Shown piece by piece: positions 1 to 7,460 of a stretch of 64,000 nt of DNA. The first letter of the stretch is position 1. Every line of letters starts with the position of its first letter. Below the pieces are notes generated by a model. It was not told the DNA's origin, did not search any database, and saw only the letters and a program-made list of their open reading frames with translations. Source of the stretch: Pseudomonas jessenii (GTDB taxonomy: Bacteria > Pseudomonadota > Gammaproteobacteria > Pseudomonadales > Pseudomonadaceae). The position numbers and the translations under genes were made by a program. The stretch lies in NCBI RefSeq assembly GCF_002236115.1, contig NZ_NIWT01000005.1:558001-622000 (forward strand), given 5' to 3'.

Positions 1-1
1 C

Positions 2-253
2 TACACCGGCAACACCTCCTTGGAGGTGGGCATCAAAGTGGTGACCGAGAACATCCGCGAACGCTCGGTGCGCCATACCAACAGTTGCTTCTTCACCATG
101 GTCGCGGTGGATGAGCAGCGTAAACCTGCATCGGTACCACCGCTGCAACCGCAGAACAGCGAAGACAAGCGCCGCTATATGCAGGCCCAGCAGCGTCGGC
201 AGATTCGTCAGGAGCTGGAAAAGCGCTATCAGGAAATCAAGGGCGACGCCTGA
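2..253 (+). CDS. Acyl-CoA thioesterase, C-terminal part (cut by window edge)
   Basis: The reading frame is open from the first bases of the window and ends with TGA, leaving about 83 residues. The segment with NTSLEVGIKV, ENIRER and TNSCFFTMVAVD matches the second half of a hotdog-fold acyl-CoA thioesterase of the YciA/BACH type, which hydrolyses acyl-CoA to free acid and CoA in the cytoplasm. The last 30 residues are charged and probably helical (RRYMQAQQRRQIRQELEKRY), a tail common in the Pseudomonas homologues. The true start lies left of the window. The family is clear from these motifs; the chain-length preference cannot be told. Confidence 0.75.
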   Translation, partial: YTGNTSLEVGIKVVTENIRERSVRHTNSCFFTMVAVDEQRKPASVPPLQPQNSEDKRRYMQAQQRRQIRQELEKRYQEIKGDA

Positions 254-288
254 GCTGGTCTGTCAGGCTGATGGTGTTCGTTAGATAG

Positions 289-366
289 CCATTCGCGAGC
301 AAGCCCGCTCCCACACTGGATCTATGCAATACCGAAGATCAAATGTGGGAGCCTGCTCGCGAATGG
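289..366. repeat. REP-type inverted repeat pair
   Basis: Two REP-like arms face each other: one at 289-315 reading CCATTCGCGAGC..GCTCCCACA and its near complement at 344-366. They lie between the convergent thioesterase and pdxY genes. This is the widespread Pseudomonas fluorescens group REP family; four more pairs occur in the window. Confidence 0.8.
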
Positions 367-379
367 GGGCAACGCAGAA

Positions 380-1252
380 TCAAAGGCTGATCGAGGTCGC
401 CTCGAACCGCACCCGCGGATGGGCAATCCGGTCCTGAGCCCGAACCAGTTCCAACTCGTAGCTGGCACAAGCCTGGGTTTCCAGCAGCACTTCATGCACC
501 GCCGATGCCGTGAACTCGAACGCGGCCACCAGGCTGTCGCCCAGCAGCACACGCGCCAGGAACAGGCCGGACGTCAGATCGCCCACGCCCACCGGCTGAC
601 GCGGGAACGCCAGCAACGGGCGCTGCAAATGCCAGCTGCCTTCGGCCGTCACCAGCAGCATCTCGAAGACCTCAGCAGACTTGCCTGGGTAGTCCAGATG
701 CTTGACCAGCACCGCTTTCGGACCGCGCACCAGCAATGCACGCGCCATTGCCAGGCAATCGAACAGCGATTGCGGCTTGCGTCCGGAGAAGCTGTCCAGC
801 TCCAGCTGGTTCGGGCACATGAAGTCCGCCACGGCGGCGGCCTCCTCCAGCAGAAAATCACTGACCTCCGCCGGAACACTGCAGCCCTTCTCCGGATGCC
901 CCATGACCGGGTCACACAGGTACAGCGCCTTGGGGTTCATCGACTTGATCCGCTCCACCCCCGTCAGGATCGCCCGGCCCTGGGCCGCACTGCCGAGGTA
1001 ACCGGAGAGCACCGCATCGCAGTTGCCCAGCTCGCCAATCGCCGCGATGCCCTCGACCAGGTCAGGTATCTGGTGCGGCGCCAACACTTCACCGGCCCAC
1101 TGACCGTACTGGGTGTGATTGGAGAACTGCACGGTGTTGAGCGGCCAGACATTCACCCCGACCCGTTGCATCGGGAAAACCGCGGCACTGTTGCCGGCGT
1201 GACCGAATACCACGTGGGACTGGATAGCGAGCAAATGCGGTGTACGTTTCAT
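380..1252 (-). CDS. pdxY: Pyridoxal kinase PdxY
   Basis: A 290-residue ribokinase-fold enzyme of the usual PdxY length. It phosphorylates pyridoxal with ATP to pyridoxal 5'-phosphate in the salvage pathway. The N-terminus (LLAIQSHVVFGHAGNSAAVFP) carries the substrate-contacting segment of PdxY/PdxK. The middle has the CDPVMGH motif, and the C-terminal third has GVGDLTSG, which contains the catalytic Asp of the anion hole. The gene stands alone, with a REP pair just downstream and a divergent DUF3301 gene upstream. PdxY is favoured over PdxK because of the overall match to the dimeric PdxY type, but the two are close paralogues. Confidence 0.9.
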   Translation of the reverse strand: MKRTPHLLAIQSHVVFGHAGNSAAVFPMQRVGVNVWPLNTVQFSNHTQYGQWAGEVLAPHQIPDLVEGIAAIGELGNCDAVLSGYLGSAAQGRAILTGVERIKSMNPKALYLCDPVMGHPEKGCSVPAEVSDFLLEEAAAVADFMCPNQLELDSFSGRKPQSLFDCLAMARALLVRGPKAVLVKHLDYPGKSAEVFEMLLVTAEGSWHLQRPLLAFPRQPVGVGDLTSGLFLARVLLGDSLVAAFEFTASAVHEVLLETQACASYELELVRAQDRIAHPRVRFEATSISL

Positions 1253-1371
1253 GCGGTGGATTTCCGTAAAACGATTGAAATTCTAGCCGCGCAGTATGCG
1301 ACTAAACGCAGCCTGTACGACAGACCAGCGACACAGTTAAGCTGACACTATCTTGTTGGAGCACCCTGTTG

Positions 1372-1785
1372 ATGCTGACCCTTGGAAATATATTCGTGCT
1401 GATGCTGTTCGCCACTGCCGGCGCATGGCTATGGCACAACCACGGCTTGCGCGAGCGCGCGCTGGAGCGGGTCAAGCAGCATTGCGGCAAACTCGGGATC
1501 GAATTGCTCGACGGCAACGTGGCCTTGAAAAGAATCGCATTCATCAGGGATGCCAGTGGTCGGCGACGCCTGGCCCGTGTGTATAACTTCGAGTTCACCG
1601 TGACGGGCGAAACCCGCCACAACGGTACCATCACCCAGTTCGGCGCTCACAGCGCACAGATTGAGCTGGCGCCCTACCCGGTCCCGTTCGACGAAACCGA
1701 ACCGGTGGTCGAAGTGGCGAAACCTCGCGCTGAAGTGATCGAGCTGAGCCAGTGGCGTCAGGAACACACCAAGTGGCGACCTTGA
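1372..1785 (+). CDS. DUF3301 domain membrane-anchored protein
   Basis: A 137-residue protein that begins with one hydrophobic segment (about residues 4-20, NIFVLMLFATAGAWLW) followed by HNHGLRERAL, the beginning typical of the DUF3301 family in gammaproteobacteria. The rest is soluble. The segment GIELLDGNVALKRI and the following FEFTVTGETRHNGTITQFG are well-conserved family blocks. ATG at 1372 is chosen over the TTG one codon earlier. It is convergent with the CobW-type GTPase, whose stop lies 4 bases downstream. The function is unknown; it is probably a small inner-membrane protein facing the cytoplasm. Confidence 0.75.
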   Translation: MLTLGNIFVLMLFATAGAWLWHNHGLRERALERVKQHCGKLGIELLDGNVALKRIAFIRDASGRRRLARVYNFEFTVTGETRHNGTITQFGAHSAQIELAPYPVPFDETEPVVEVAKPRAEVIELSQWRQEHTKWRP

Positions 1786-1789
1786 GTCA

Positions 1790-2761
1790 TTAACCCGATC
1801 CGGATCGACATGCTGCCAGCTCACGCTGCAGTCGTTCTGCATTCTGCGTTTCACTGAAAATCAGCTCGATACGCGAATCCTGCCGCCATTCACTGGGCTG
1901 CCAGTCCAGCACCGAGTTATCCACAGCGTTCGCCGAGACCCACCCGTGGGCGCTGTGGATAACCAGCTTCGCCCGCTTCCAGCCAAGGCAGTCAAGCCAC
2001 CGGCCAACCAGAGCGGCATCAAACACCTGGCTTGGGTGCCAACGCCATCCGATGCTCCAGCCTCCGTCCTGTTCCTGACTCAAGCAAATGGGCAACGCGG
2101 GATCACTCCAGACCGCCGGCAGCTGCGCCAATCCCTTGGGCAAGACGAAGTTATCCACACCTGCCAGCGCTTTGGCATTCAGCCCCGGCAACTCGCTCAA
2201 GGGTAAAGCCGCCTGCTGCGTCCAGTGCAGGGGGAGCGGCGGCAATTGCCCGGTGATTCGCTGGCGGCTTTCTTCTTCGAGCCCTTCAGACTTGTTCAAC
2301 AGTAATAATCCCGCATGGCCCAGCGCTTGCTGTTGAACATCCGGCAGCGGTTTGCCCGCGGCGAGCGACTGGGCATCCAACACCAGCACACAAGGCTGGA
2401 CAGCCAACACGCCTTGCCACGGCGCTTCGCTCAATTGCCTGAGCAACTGCGCCGGATGCCCCAGCCCCGAGGGTTCGATGAACAGCCGATCCGGTTGTGC
2501 CTTGCGCAACAAGCGCCCAAGACCAATCTGAAACGGCGCACCGTTGACGCAACACAAGCAGCCCCCGGCCACTTCCCCCAGTGCGATACCATCGGCGTCC
2601 TGGGTCAGTAGCGCAGCGTCGAGACCGATCTGGCCAAACTCGTTGATCAACACCGCCCACCGCTCGCCAGCCGGGCGCTGGGCCAGCAGGTGCTTGATCA
2701 GGCTGGTCTTGCCGGCACCCAAGGGGCCGGCAATGACATGAGTGGGGATATTCTGCAGCAT
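1790..2761 (-). CDS. COG0523 (CobW/YjiA-like) GTPase
   Basis: A 323-residue P-loop GTPase of the COG0523 metallochaperone superfamily. Visible are the Walker A sequence GPLGAGKTSL (about residues 13-22), the Walker B/switch segment FIEPSGLGHP, the metal-binding CxCC motif in GGCLCCVNG (about residues 66-74), and a base-recognition NKSE. The C-terminal CobW_C domain is divergent. Members deliver or sense transition metals, often zinc. It is distinct from the ZigA-type paralogue encoded 0.4 kb away on the same strand. The start is only 27 bp from the divergent small secreted protein gene, so its promoter must lie within that neighbour. The metal specificity cannot be read from sequence. Confidence 0.85.
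   Translation of the reverse strand: MLQNIPTHVIAGPLGAGKTSLIKHLLAQRPAGERWAVLINEFGQIGLDAALLTQDADGIALGEVAGGCLCCVNGAPFQIGLGRLLRKAQPDRLFIEPSGLGHPAQLLRQLSEAPWQGVLAVQPCVLVLDAQSLAAGKPLPDVQQQALGHAGLLLLNKSEGLEEESRQRITGQLPPLPLHWTQQAALPLSELPGLNAKALAGVDNFVLPKGLAQLPAVWSDPALPICLSQEQDGGWSIGWRWHPSQVFDAALVGRWLDCLGWKRAKLVIHSAHGWVSANAVDNSVLDWQPSEWRQDSRIELIFSETQNAERLQRELAACRSGSG
1917..2159. other. Cluster of three perfect DnaA boxes
   Basis: Inside the COG0523 GTPase gene, perfect 9-mers TTATCCACA or its complement lie at 1917-1925, 1954-1962 and 2151-2159. The first two face each other 28 bp apart. This is about 54 kb from oriC. A titration role is only a possibility. Confidence 0.5.
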
Positions 2762-2788
2762 GGTTGATGATTTCTGAGGAGGTGATGG

Positions 2789-3145
2789 ATGCGGTTGATT
2801 GGCTTGGCATTGCTCCTGGCACTCGTTTCAGGCGAAGCGCTGGCCCAGGCTTGTGTGGTTCATAGCCAAGGCGAGCGGCTTGATGTCCAGGTTTGCCAGC
2901 AGAACCGCAACATCCCGCCAAAACTCTTCGCCGATGGTTTCTGCCAACCGAACCTGGCTGGGCAGAACGTCGATGTGCAGTATGTCGATCAATGTCCCGG
3001 TGGCGCATTTGGTATCTGCAGCAACGCCCAAGTCGCCAATATGCCCTACCGACAGGATATTCACTATTACGGCGTTGCCACCGACGCGGCGTATTTGCAG
3101 CCGTACTGCGAGGCCCAGAACCAAGGCGCCTGGATCAGGCCCTGA
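2789..3145 (+). CDS. Small secreted cysteine-containing protein
   Basis: A 118-residue protein with a Sec signal peptide (residues 1-20, hydrophobic LIGLALLLALVSG, cleavage after EALA-QA). The mature part carries six cysteines (in QACVV, VCQQN, FCQPN, QCPGG, ICSNA and YCEAQ), which suggests disulfides in the periplasm. A strong ribosome site GAGGAGGTGATGG precedes the ATG. It lies between two COG0523 GTPase genes, divergent from one and convergent with the other, which suggests a link to metal homeostasis. Some databases label homologues NADH:ubiquinone oxidoreductase; nothing in the sequence supports that. The function is unknown. Confidence 0.7.
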   Translation: MRLIGLALLLALVSGEALAQACVVHSQGERLDVQVCQQNRNIPPKLFADGFCQPNLAGQNVDVQYVDQCPGGAFGICSNAQVANMPYRQDIHYYGVATDAAYLQPYCEAQNQGAWIRP

Positions 3146-3160
3146 AGCGCCAGCAGAGGA

Positions 3161-4366
3161 TCAGGCAGCCTCTTCGTACCAAGGGCCGAATGGATCAGGC
3201 AGCAAATGCCAGCCCTCTACGCCCAGCGCCATTTCCTCATCGGTCAGCAGGCATGCGTCCAGCTCGGCCGCAAGCTGCGTGAAGTCGATGTTCTGGCCGA
3301 TGAAAACCAGTTCCTGACGACAGTCCCCGCTGTCAGCGGTCCAGTTTTTCATGATCCCGGCGGTACTTTCTTCGTCTTGCGGCCATTGGTTTTTCGGTAC
3401 GAAACGCCACCAGCGTCCGGCGAAGCCGTAGCGCATCAAACCACCGGCCTGAGACCAGCTGCCGGCATCCATGTGCTTGCTCGCCAGCCAGAAAAAGCCC
3501 TTGGAGCGCAGCAGTTTGCCGTTGTCCCAAGGACCGTCGATGAAGTTGAAGAAACGCTGTGGATGGAACGGTCGGCGAGCCCGGTAAGCACTGGAAGCAA
3601 TGCCGTATTCTTCGGTTTCCGGCACATGTTCGCCGCGCAGCTCCTGCAACCATCCCGGTGCCTGGGCAGCCTTTTCGAAGTCAAAACGACCGGTGTTGAG
3701 AATCTTGTTCAAGGGGATTTCACCCATCGACATCGCAATGATTTCCGCCCTGGCGTTGAGCCGTTCAAGTATGGCGATCAACTCCTCACGCTGGTGGCTG
3801 CTGATCAAGTCGATCTTGCTGAGCAAAATCACATCGGCGAACTCGACCTGCTCAATCAACAGATCGGTAATCGAACGTTCGTCTTCCTCCCCTAGTGTTT
3901 CTCCTCGGGAAGCCAGGCTATCGGCAGCCTGGTAATCGAGCAGGAAGTTCATGCCATCGACCACCGTGACCATGGTGTCCAGACGTGCGATGTCGTTGAG
4001 GCTCTGGCCGTTTTCATCGCGGAAGGTGAAGGTTTCCGCCACCGGCAGCGGTTCGGAAATACCGGTGGACTCGATCAGCAGGTAGTCGAAGCGACCCTCC
4101 CTGGCGAGTTGGCTCACTTCCTCCAGCAAATCTTCACGTAACGTACAGCAAATACACCCGTTACTCATTTCCACTAACCGTTCTTCAGCGCGATTAAGGC
4201 TGACATCGCGCTGGACTTCGGTGCCATCGACGTTGATTTCGCTCATATCGTTGACGATGACTGCAACCCGCAAGCCATCGCGATTACGTAGTATGTAATT
4301 AAGAAGTGTACTTTTTCCGGCACCAAGAAAGCCGGAGAGAACGGTCACGGGGAGTCGATTGGACAT
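3161..4366 (-). CDS. zigA: Zinc metallochaperone GTPase ZigA (COG0523)
   Basis: A 401-residue COG0523 GTPase of the Zur-regulated ZigA/YeiR type. Walker A is GFLGAGKSTL (about residues 12-21), the CxCC metal motif is in NGCICCTLRED, the switch is LLIESTGISEP, and the guanine-specificity motif is SKID. The C-terminal CobW_C domain includes the RRPFHPQRFF segment typical of this subgroup. Members support zinc delivery to essential enzymes during starvation. ATG at 4366 is chosen because GTGAGGAAT stands eight bases before it; GTG at 4381 and ATG at 4372 are in frame but badly spaced. A Zur-type palindrome lies 50 bp upstream. Its assignment to zinc is well supported by family and operator. Confidence 0.88.
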   Translation of the reverse strand: MSNRLPVTVLSGFLGAGKSTLLNYILRNRDGLRVAVIVNDMSEINVDGTEVQRDVSLNRAEERLVEMSNGCICCTLREDLLEEVSQLAREGRFDYLLIESTGISEPLPVAETFTFRDENGQSLNDIARLDTMVTVVDGMNFLLDYQAADSLASRGETLGEEDERSITDLLIEQVEFADVILLSKIDLISSHQREELIAILERLNARAEIIAMSMGEIPLNKILNTGRFDFEKAAQAPGWLQELRGEHVPETEEYGIASSAYRARRPFHPQRFFNFIDGPWDNGKLLRSKGFFWLASKHMDAGSWSQAGGLMRYGFAGRWWRFVPKNQWPQDEESTAGIMKNWTADSGDCRQELVFIGQNIDFTQLAAELDACLLTDEEMALGVEGWHLLPDPFGPWYEEAA

Positions 4367-4415
4367 CTGCATATTCCTCACAGGGATGCCCGGTCGCTGT
4401 GTCGGGCTTACATAA

Positions 4416-4430
4416 TGTTATACTGTAACA
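4416..4430. promoter_or_regulatory. Zur operator
   Basis: The perfect inverted repeat TGTTA-TACTG-TAACA matches the gammaproteobacterial Zur box (GTTATANTATAAC core). It lies between zigA (leftward) and the small secreted protein gene at 4509 (rightward), so Zur bound here could repress both. Confidence 0.8.
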
Positions 4431-4508
4431 ACACAAATAAACCATCCCCTCTTGCTCAGCAGGGCGAACGACAGGATGCTGAACGCCGCGACCCTCGTGA
4501 GAAAACCC

Positions 4509-4886
4509 ATGCGCAACACCCTTAAACCCGCATTGATCATGCTCTCCCTGCTGGTGGCTGCCGACGCGATGGCACAGGTCCCGAGCCTGGCCAAGTGCAC
4601 TCGCAGCGCCAACCTGCTGGCCTGCGTGGATGCAGATGGCAACGCCTACAGCGTCAATACCGCCGGAAGCACGATCTATTTGCGGGGTTTCGAAGTAGCC
4701 GGAAAACGCTATTGGGCACAGACCAGCAGCCGCTACGGCCAGCTTACGTTTTTCACCGGTATCGCTTCCGACGGCGAGACCTGGGTTGGCTACAACCGGC
4801 GCGTCGGCTGGACCACGATCAACCGGTTTTCCAGCTCCGGCGGAAGCAGCGCCAGGTTCACCTGCAGCCGGATCGCTGGCTGTTAG
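4509..4886 (+). CDS. Small secreted protein of unknown function
   Basis: A 125-residue protein with a signal peptide (residues 1-21, LIMLSLLVAADAMA-QV). The mature part is rich in Gly, Ser and aromatic residues and has four cysteines in two pairs (CTRSANLLAC near the start, CSRIAGC at the very end). I do not recognise a domain. An in-frame ATG at 4476 exists, but 4509 begins directly with the signal peptide. It is divergent from zigA and shares with it the intergenic Zur box 80 bp upstream, so it may be a zinc-starvation-induced periplasmic protein. That regulation is inferred from position only. Confidence 0.65.
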   Translation: MRNTLKPALIMLSLLVAADAMAQVPSLAKCTRSANLLACVDADGNAYSVNTAGSTIYLRGFEVAGKRYWAQTSSRYGQLTFFTGIASDGETWVGYNRRVGWTTINRFSSSGGSSARFTCSRIAGC

Positions 4887-4976
4887 GCCGGCTTGTTTTT
4901 CTGCTCTTGCTGCCAGGCAAATGACGTCTGTGCATGATGAAGACCTGTTCATGAAAAAGGCATCGTCGACTTGATC

Positions 4977-4989
4977 GTAATACTATAAC
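4977..4989. promoter_or_regulatory. Zur operator before folE2
   Basis: GTAATACTATAAC differs at one position from GTTA-N5-TAAC and lies 33-45 bp before the folE2 start, fitting Zur repression of the folE2-znuCB-znuA-carbonic anhydrase operon. Confidence 0.7.
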
Positions 4990-5021
4990 ATTACCAATCA
5001 ACTCCCACGATGGACCTGCTC

Positions 5022-5918
5022 ATGAATGCGCTGACTCTGCCGGATATCGCCGCGCAGGCCTCACGCCAAGCCCTGCCACTGGAGTGGGTGGGCATGTGCG
5101 GCATTGCGCTTCCCGTTTTGTTTGAGGGCCAACGACTGAATGCAAAGGCCGATGCCGGCGTGAGCCTCGACGATGGCAACGCGCGTGGCATTCACATGTC
5201 ACGGCTCTATCTGGCACTTGAATTGTTGGAACAGGAAAGCCTTTCAGCGGCTTTATTGCGGCGGGTTTTGCAGCGTTTTCTTGAGAGCCATGAAGGGCTT
5301 TCCAGCAGCGCTCACTTGACCCTTCACGCCGATTTGTTGCTGAAAAGGCCCGCGCTAATTAGTCCATTGGCTGGCTGGAAAAGCTATCCAGTCAGCATCG
5401 AAGCACGTTTAAAAAACGCAATGTTCCACGTGGAACTAAAAATCGAGGTGCCTTATTCCTCAACCTGCCCGTGTTCTGCTGCTCTTTCTCGACAGTTGAT
5501 TCAGCAGCAGTTCGTCGATGATTTCGCCAACAAGCCACTGCAACACGCCGACGTTTTAGCGTGGCTCGGCTCCACGAATGGCATCGTCGCCACACCTCAC
5601 AGCCAACGCAGCAGCGCAAAGTTGCGCGTACGGCTGGCTGATTTTTTAGACGAGTTGCCTCTGATCGCCGTCATCAATGACGCCGAAGCCGCACTCGGCA
5701 CAGCCGTTCAAACAGCGGTAAAACGCGCCGACGAACAGGCCTTCGCCCTCGCCAATGGTCAGAACCTGATGTTCTGCGAGGACGCCGCACGCCGCTTGAA
5801 TCTGGCCCTGAAGCGCTCCACGGGCATTAACGCCTTCCACATTCGTGTGATCCACGCCGAAAGCCTGCACGCCCACGACGCCGTAGCCGAAAGCCGTTTC
5901 AACTGGGAGGTCGCATGA
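5022..5918 (+). CDS. folE2: GTP cyclohydrolase FolE2 (type IB)
   Basis: A 298-residue GTP cyclohydrolase of the metal-promiscuous IB class, which makes dihydroneopterin triphosphate for folate and replaces zinc-dependent FolE when zinc is scarce. The family marks are RGIHMSRLY (about residues 50-58, with the conserved His) and the catalytic Cys in YSSTCPCSAALSRQ (about residues 144-157). Start 5022 gives MNALTLPDIAAQ; an ATG four codons upstream (5010) is possible but has no ribosome site. The stop overlaps the znuC start (ATGA). It is the first gene of a five-gene zinc-response operon behind a Zur box, and a parS-like site lies inside it. Confidence 0.92.
   Translation: MNALTLPDIAAQASRQALPLEWVGMCGIALPVLFEGQRLNAKADAGVSLDDGNARGIHMSRLYLALELLEQESLSAALLRRVLQRFLESHEGLSSSAHLTLHADLLLKRPALISPLAGWKSYPVSIEARLKNAMFHVELKIEVPYSSTCPCSAALSRQLIQQQFVDDFANKPLQHADVLAWLGSTNGIVATPHSQRSSAKLRVRLADFLDELPLIAVINDAEAALGTAVQTAVKRADEQAFALANGQNLMFCEDAARRLNLALKRSTGINAFHIRVIHAESLHAHDAVAESRFNWEVA
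5422..5437. other. parS-like ParB binding site (15/16)
   Basis: TGTTCCACGTGGAACT differs from the Pseudomonas parS consensus only at the last base. It lies inside folE2, about 50 kb left of oriC. Confidence 0.75.
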
Positions 5919-6583
5919 TCGGTTGCCACGCCTTGCGCTGGGGCGCACCGGGGCAGCCACTGACGCCAGCGCTGGACTTCGAACTGTCGAAGGGCAGCCT
6001 GACCGCCATCATCGGTGCGAACGGCTCCGGGAAAAGCAGCCTGCTGAAGGTCATCGCCGGCTTGCAAAAACCGTTGGCCGGAAAGGTTCGACTGGATGTT
6101 CCACTCAAGGGCGGTGTGTCGTTCCTGCCCCAGCAACAACACTTGGACAGGCAATTTCCGATCAGCCTTCAGGCATTGGTCGCCGCCGGTTTCTGGGGCA
6201 ACAAACAATCACCGGTAATCCGTAGCCAACGACTGGCAACCGTCCTCGAAAACTGGTGCCTGAATGGCCTGGAAGATCGACCCTTGATGGCCCTTTCCGG
6301 CGGCGAATTGCAACGCGCCCTGCTCGCCCGATTGAGCCTGACAGACGCACCCGTGCTGTTGCTCGATGAACCCCACGCGGCCCTCGATGAGCTCGGTCAG
6401 GCATTACTCTGGAAACACATACACGATTGGCACCTCGACGGCCGGACACTGGTGGTCGTGTGCCATGACCTCGCCGCTGTTCGCGAGCACATCCCACATA
6501 CATTGCTGATCAAAAGCAACGGTTGTGTATTCGGCCCGAGCGCCGAACTGATCCGCCAACAACCTCAATCGCAGGTGGCCTGA
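5915..6583 (+). CDS. znuC: Zinc ABC transporter ATP-binding protein (ZnuC-like)
   Basis: A 222-residue ABC ATPase. Walker A is GANGSGKSSL (about residues 33-42), the signature is LSGGELQRALLARL (about residues 127-140), Walker B is VLLLDEPHAAL, and the switch His is in VVCHD. It energises import through the neighbouring ZnuB-like permease. It overlaps the folE2 stop by four bases and the permease start by one, so the genes are translationally coupled. The usual Pseudomonas znuA-zur-znuC-znuB locus is organised differently, with zur between; here no zur is present. This looks like a second, Zur-controlled high-affinity system. The zinc specificity is inferred from the operator and neighbours. 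Confidence 0.85.
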   Translation: MIGCHALRWGAPGQPLTPALDFELSKGSLTAIIGANGSGKSSLLKVIAGLQKPLAGKVRLDVPLKGGVSFLPQQQHLDRQFPISLQALVAAGFWGNKQSPVIRSQRLATVLENWCLNGLEDRPLMALSGGELQRALLARLSLTDAPVLLLDEPHAALDELGQALLWKHIHDWHLDGRTLVVVCHDLAAVREHIPHTLLIKSNGCVFGPSAELIRQQPQSQVA

Positions 6584-7449
6584 TGATCGCTGCCGCGCAT
6601 CTCTGGCAACCGTTCCACGAATTCGTGTTCATGCGCCGAGCGCTTCTCGGTGGATTGGTCCTGGCATGCAGCACGGCGCCCCTGGGGGTATTTCTGATCC
6701 TCAGACGCATGAGCCTGATCGGTGATGCCGTCGCCCACGGCATCCTCCCCGGTGCGGCGTTAGGTTTCTGGTTTGCCGGGTTGAGCCTCCCGGCGTTGAC
6801 CATCGGTGGCCTCGGCGCGGGCCTGAGCATGGCAGGCCTCGCAGCCTGGATTACGCGACGCACCGGCCTGCGAGAGGACGCCAGCCTCGCGGCGATCTAC
6901 CCGATTTCCCTGGCCGGTGGCGTGCTGATTCTCGGCATCGCCGGCAAACGCCTGGACCTGTTGCACCTGCTGTTTGGTTCCGCGCTGGCAGTCGACGGCC
7001 CGACCTTGACCGGCATGCTTTGGGTCTCAGGCCTGAGCCTGATGGCCATGGTACTAATCTACAAACCACTGCTGCTCGACACCCTCGACCCGCTTTTTCT
7101 GCAAACCGTCAGCCGGCTCGGCCCACTGGCCCACGGCGTATTCCTGACGCTGGTGGTGTTGAATCTGGTCATCGGCTTCCAGGCGATCGGCGCGTTGATG
7201 GTAGTCGGCCTGATGATGTTGCCTGCCGCCGCGGCACGTTTCTGGAGTCGCCGCCTGCCAATACTGATCGTCGTCGCCGCAGTGCTCGGCAGCCTCTCGG
7301 TATGGCTCGGTTTATTGATCTCATTCTATTACTCGCTGCCCAGTGGCCCGGCAATCGTGCTGGTGGCCGGCGGTGGATATCTGTTGTCCGTGGTGTTTGG
7401 GCCGGTGCACGGCTTGCTGCGCCGCCCGCCTTTGCTCACATCCCAATGA
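6583..7449 (+). CDS. znuB: Zinc ABC transporter permease (ZnuB-like)
   Basis: A 288-residue integral membrane protein of the ABC-3 family (ZnuB/TroC/MntB). About eight or nine hydrophobic segments are visible, with the family-typical GDAVAHGILPGAALGFW at about residues 46-62 and SFYYSLPSGPAIVL near the C-terminus. ATG at 6583 overlaps the znuC stop; an upstream extension to 6523 would only read through znuC. It forms the channel for metal delivered by the solute-binding protein encoded next. Confidence 0.87.
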   Translation: MIAAAHLWQPFHEFVFMRRALLGGLVLACSTAPLGVFLILRRMSLIGDAVAHGILPGAALGFWFAGLSLPALTIGGLGAGLSMAGLAAWITRRTGLREDASLAAIYPISLAGGVLILGIAGKRLDLLHLLFGSALAVDGPTLTGMLWVSGLSLMAMVLIYKPLLLDTLDPLFLQTVSRLGPLAHGVFLTLVVLNLVIGFQAIGALMVVGLMMLPAAAARFWSRRLPILIVVAAVLGSLSVWLGLLISFYYSLPSGPAIVLVAGGGYLLSVVFGPVHGLLRRPPLLTSQ

Positions 7450-7460
7450 GGTGTTAACCG

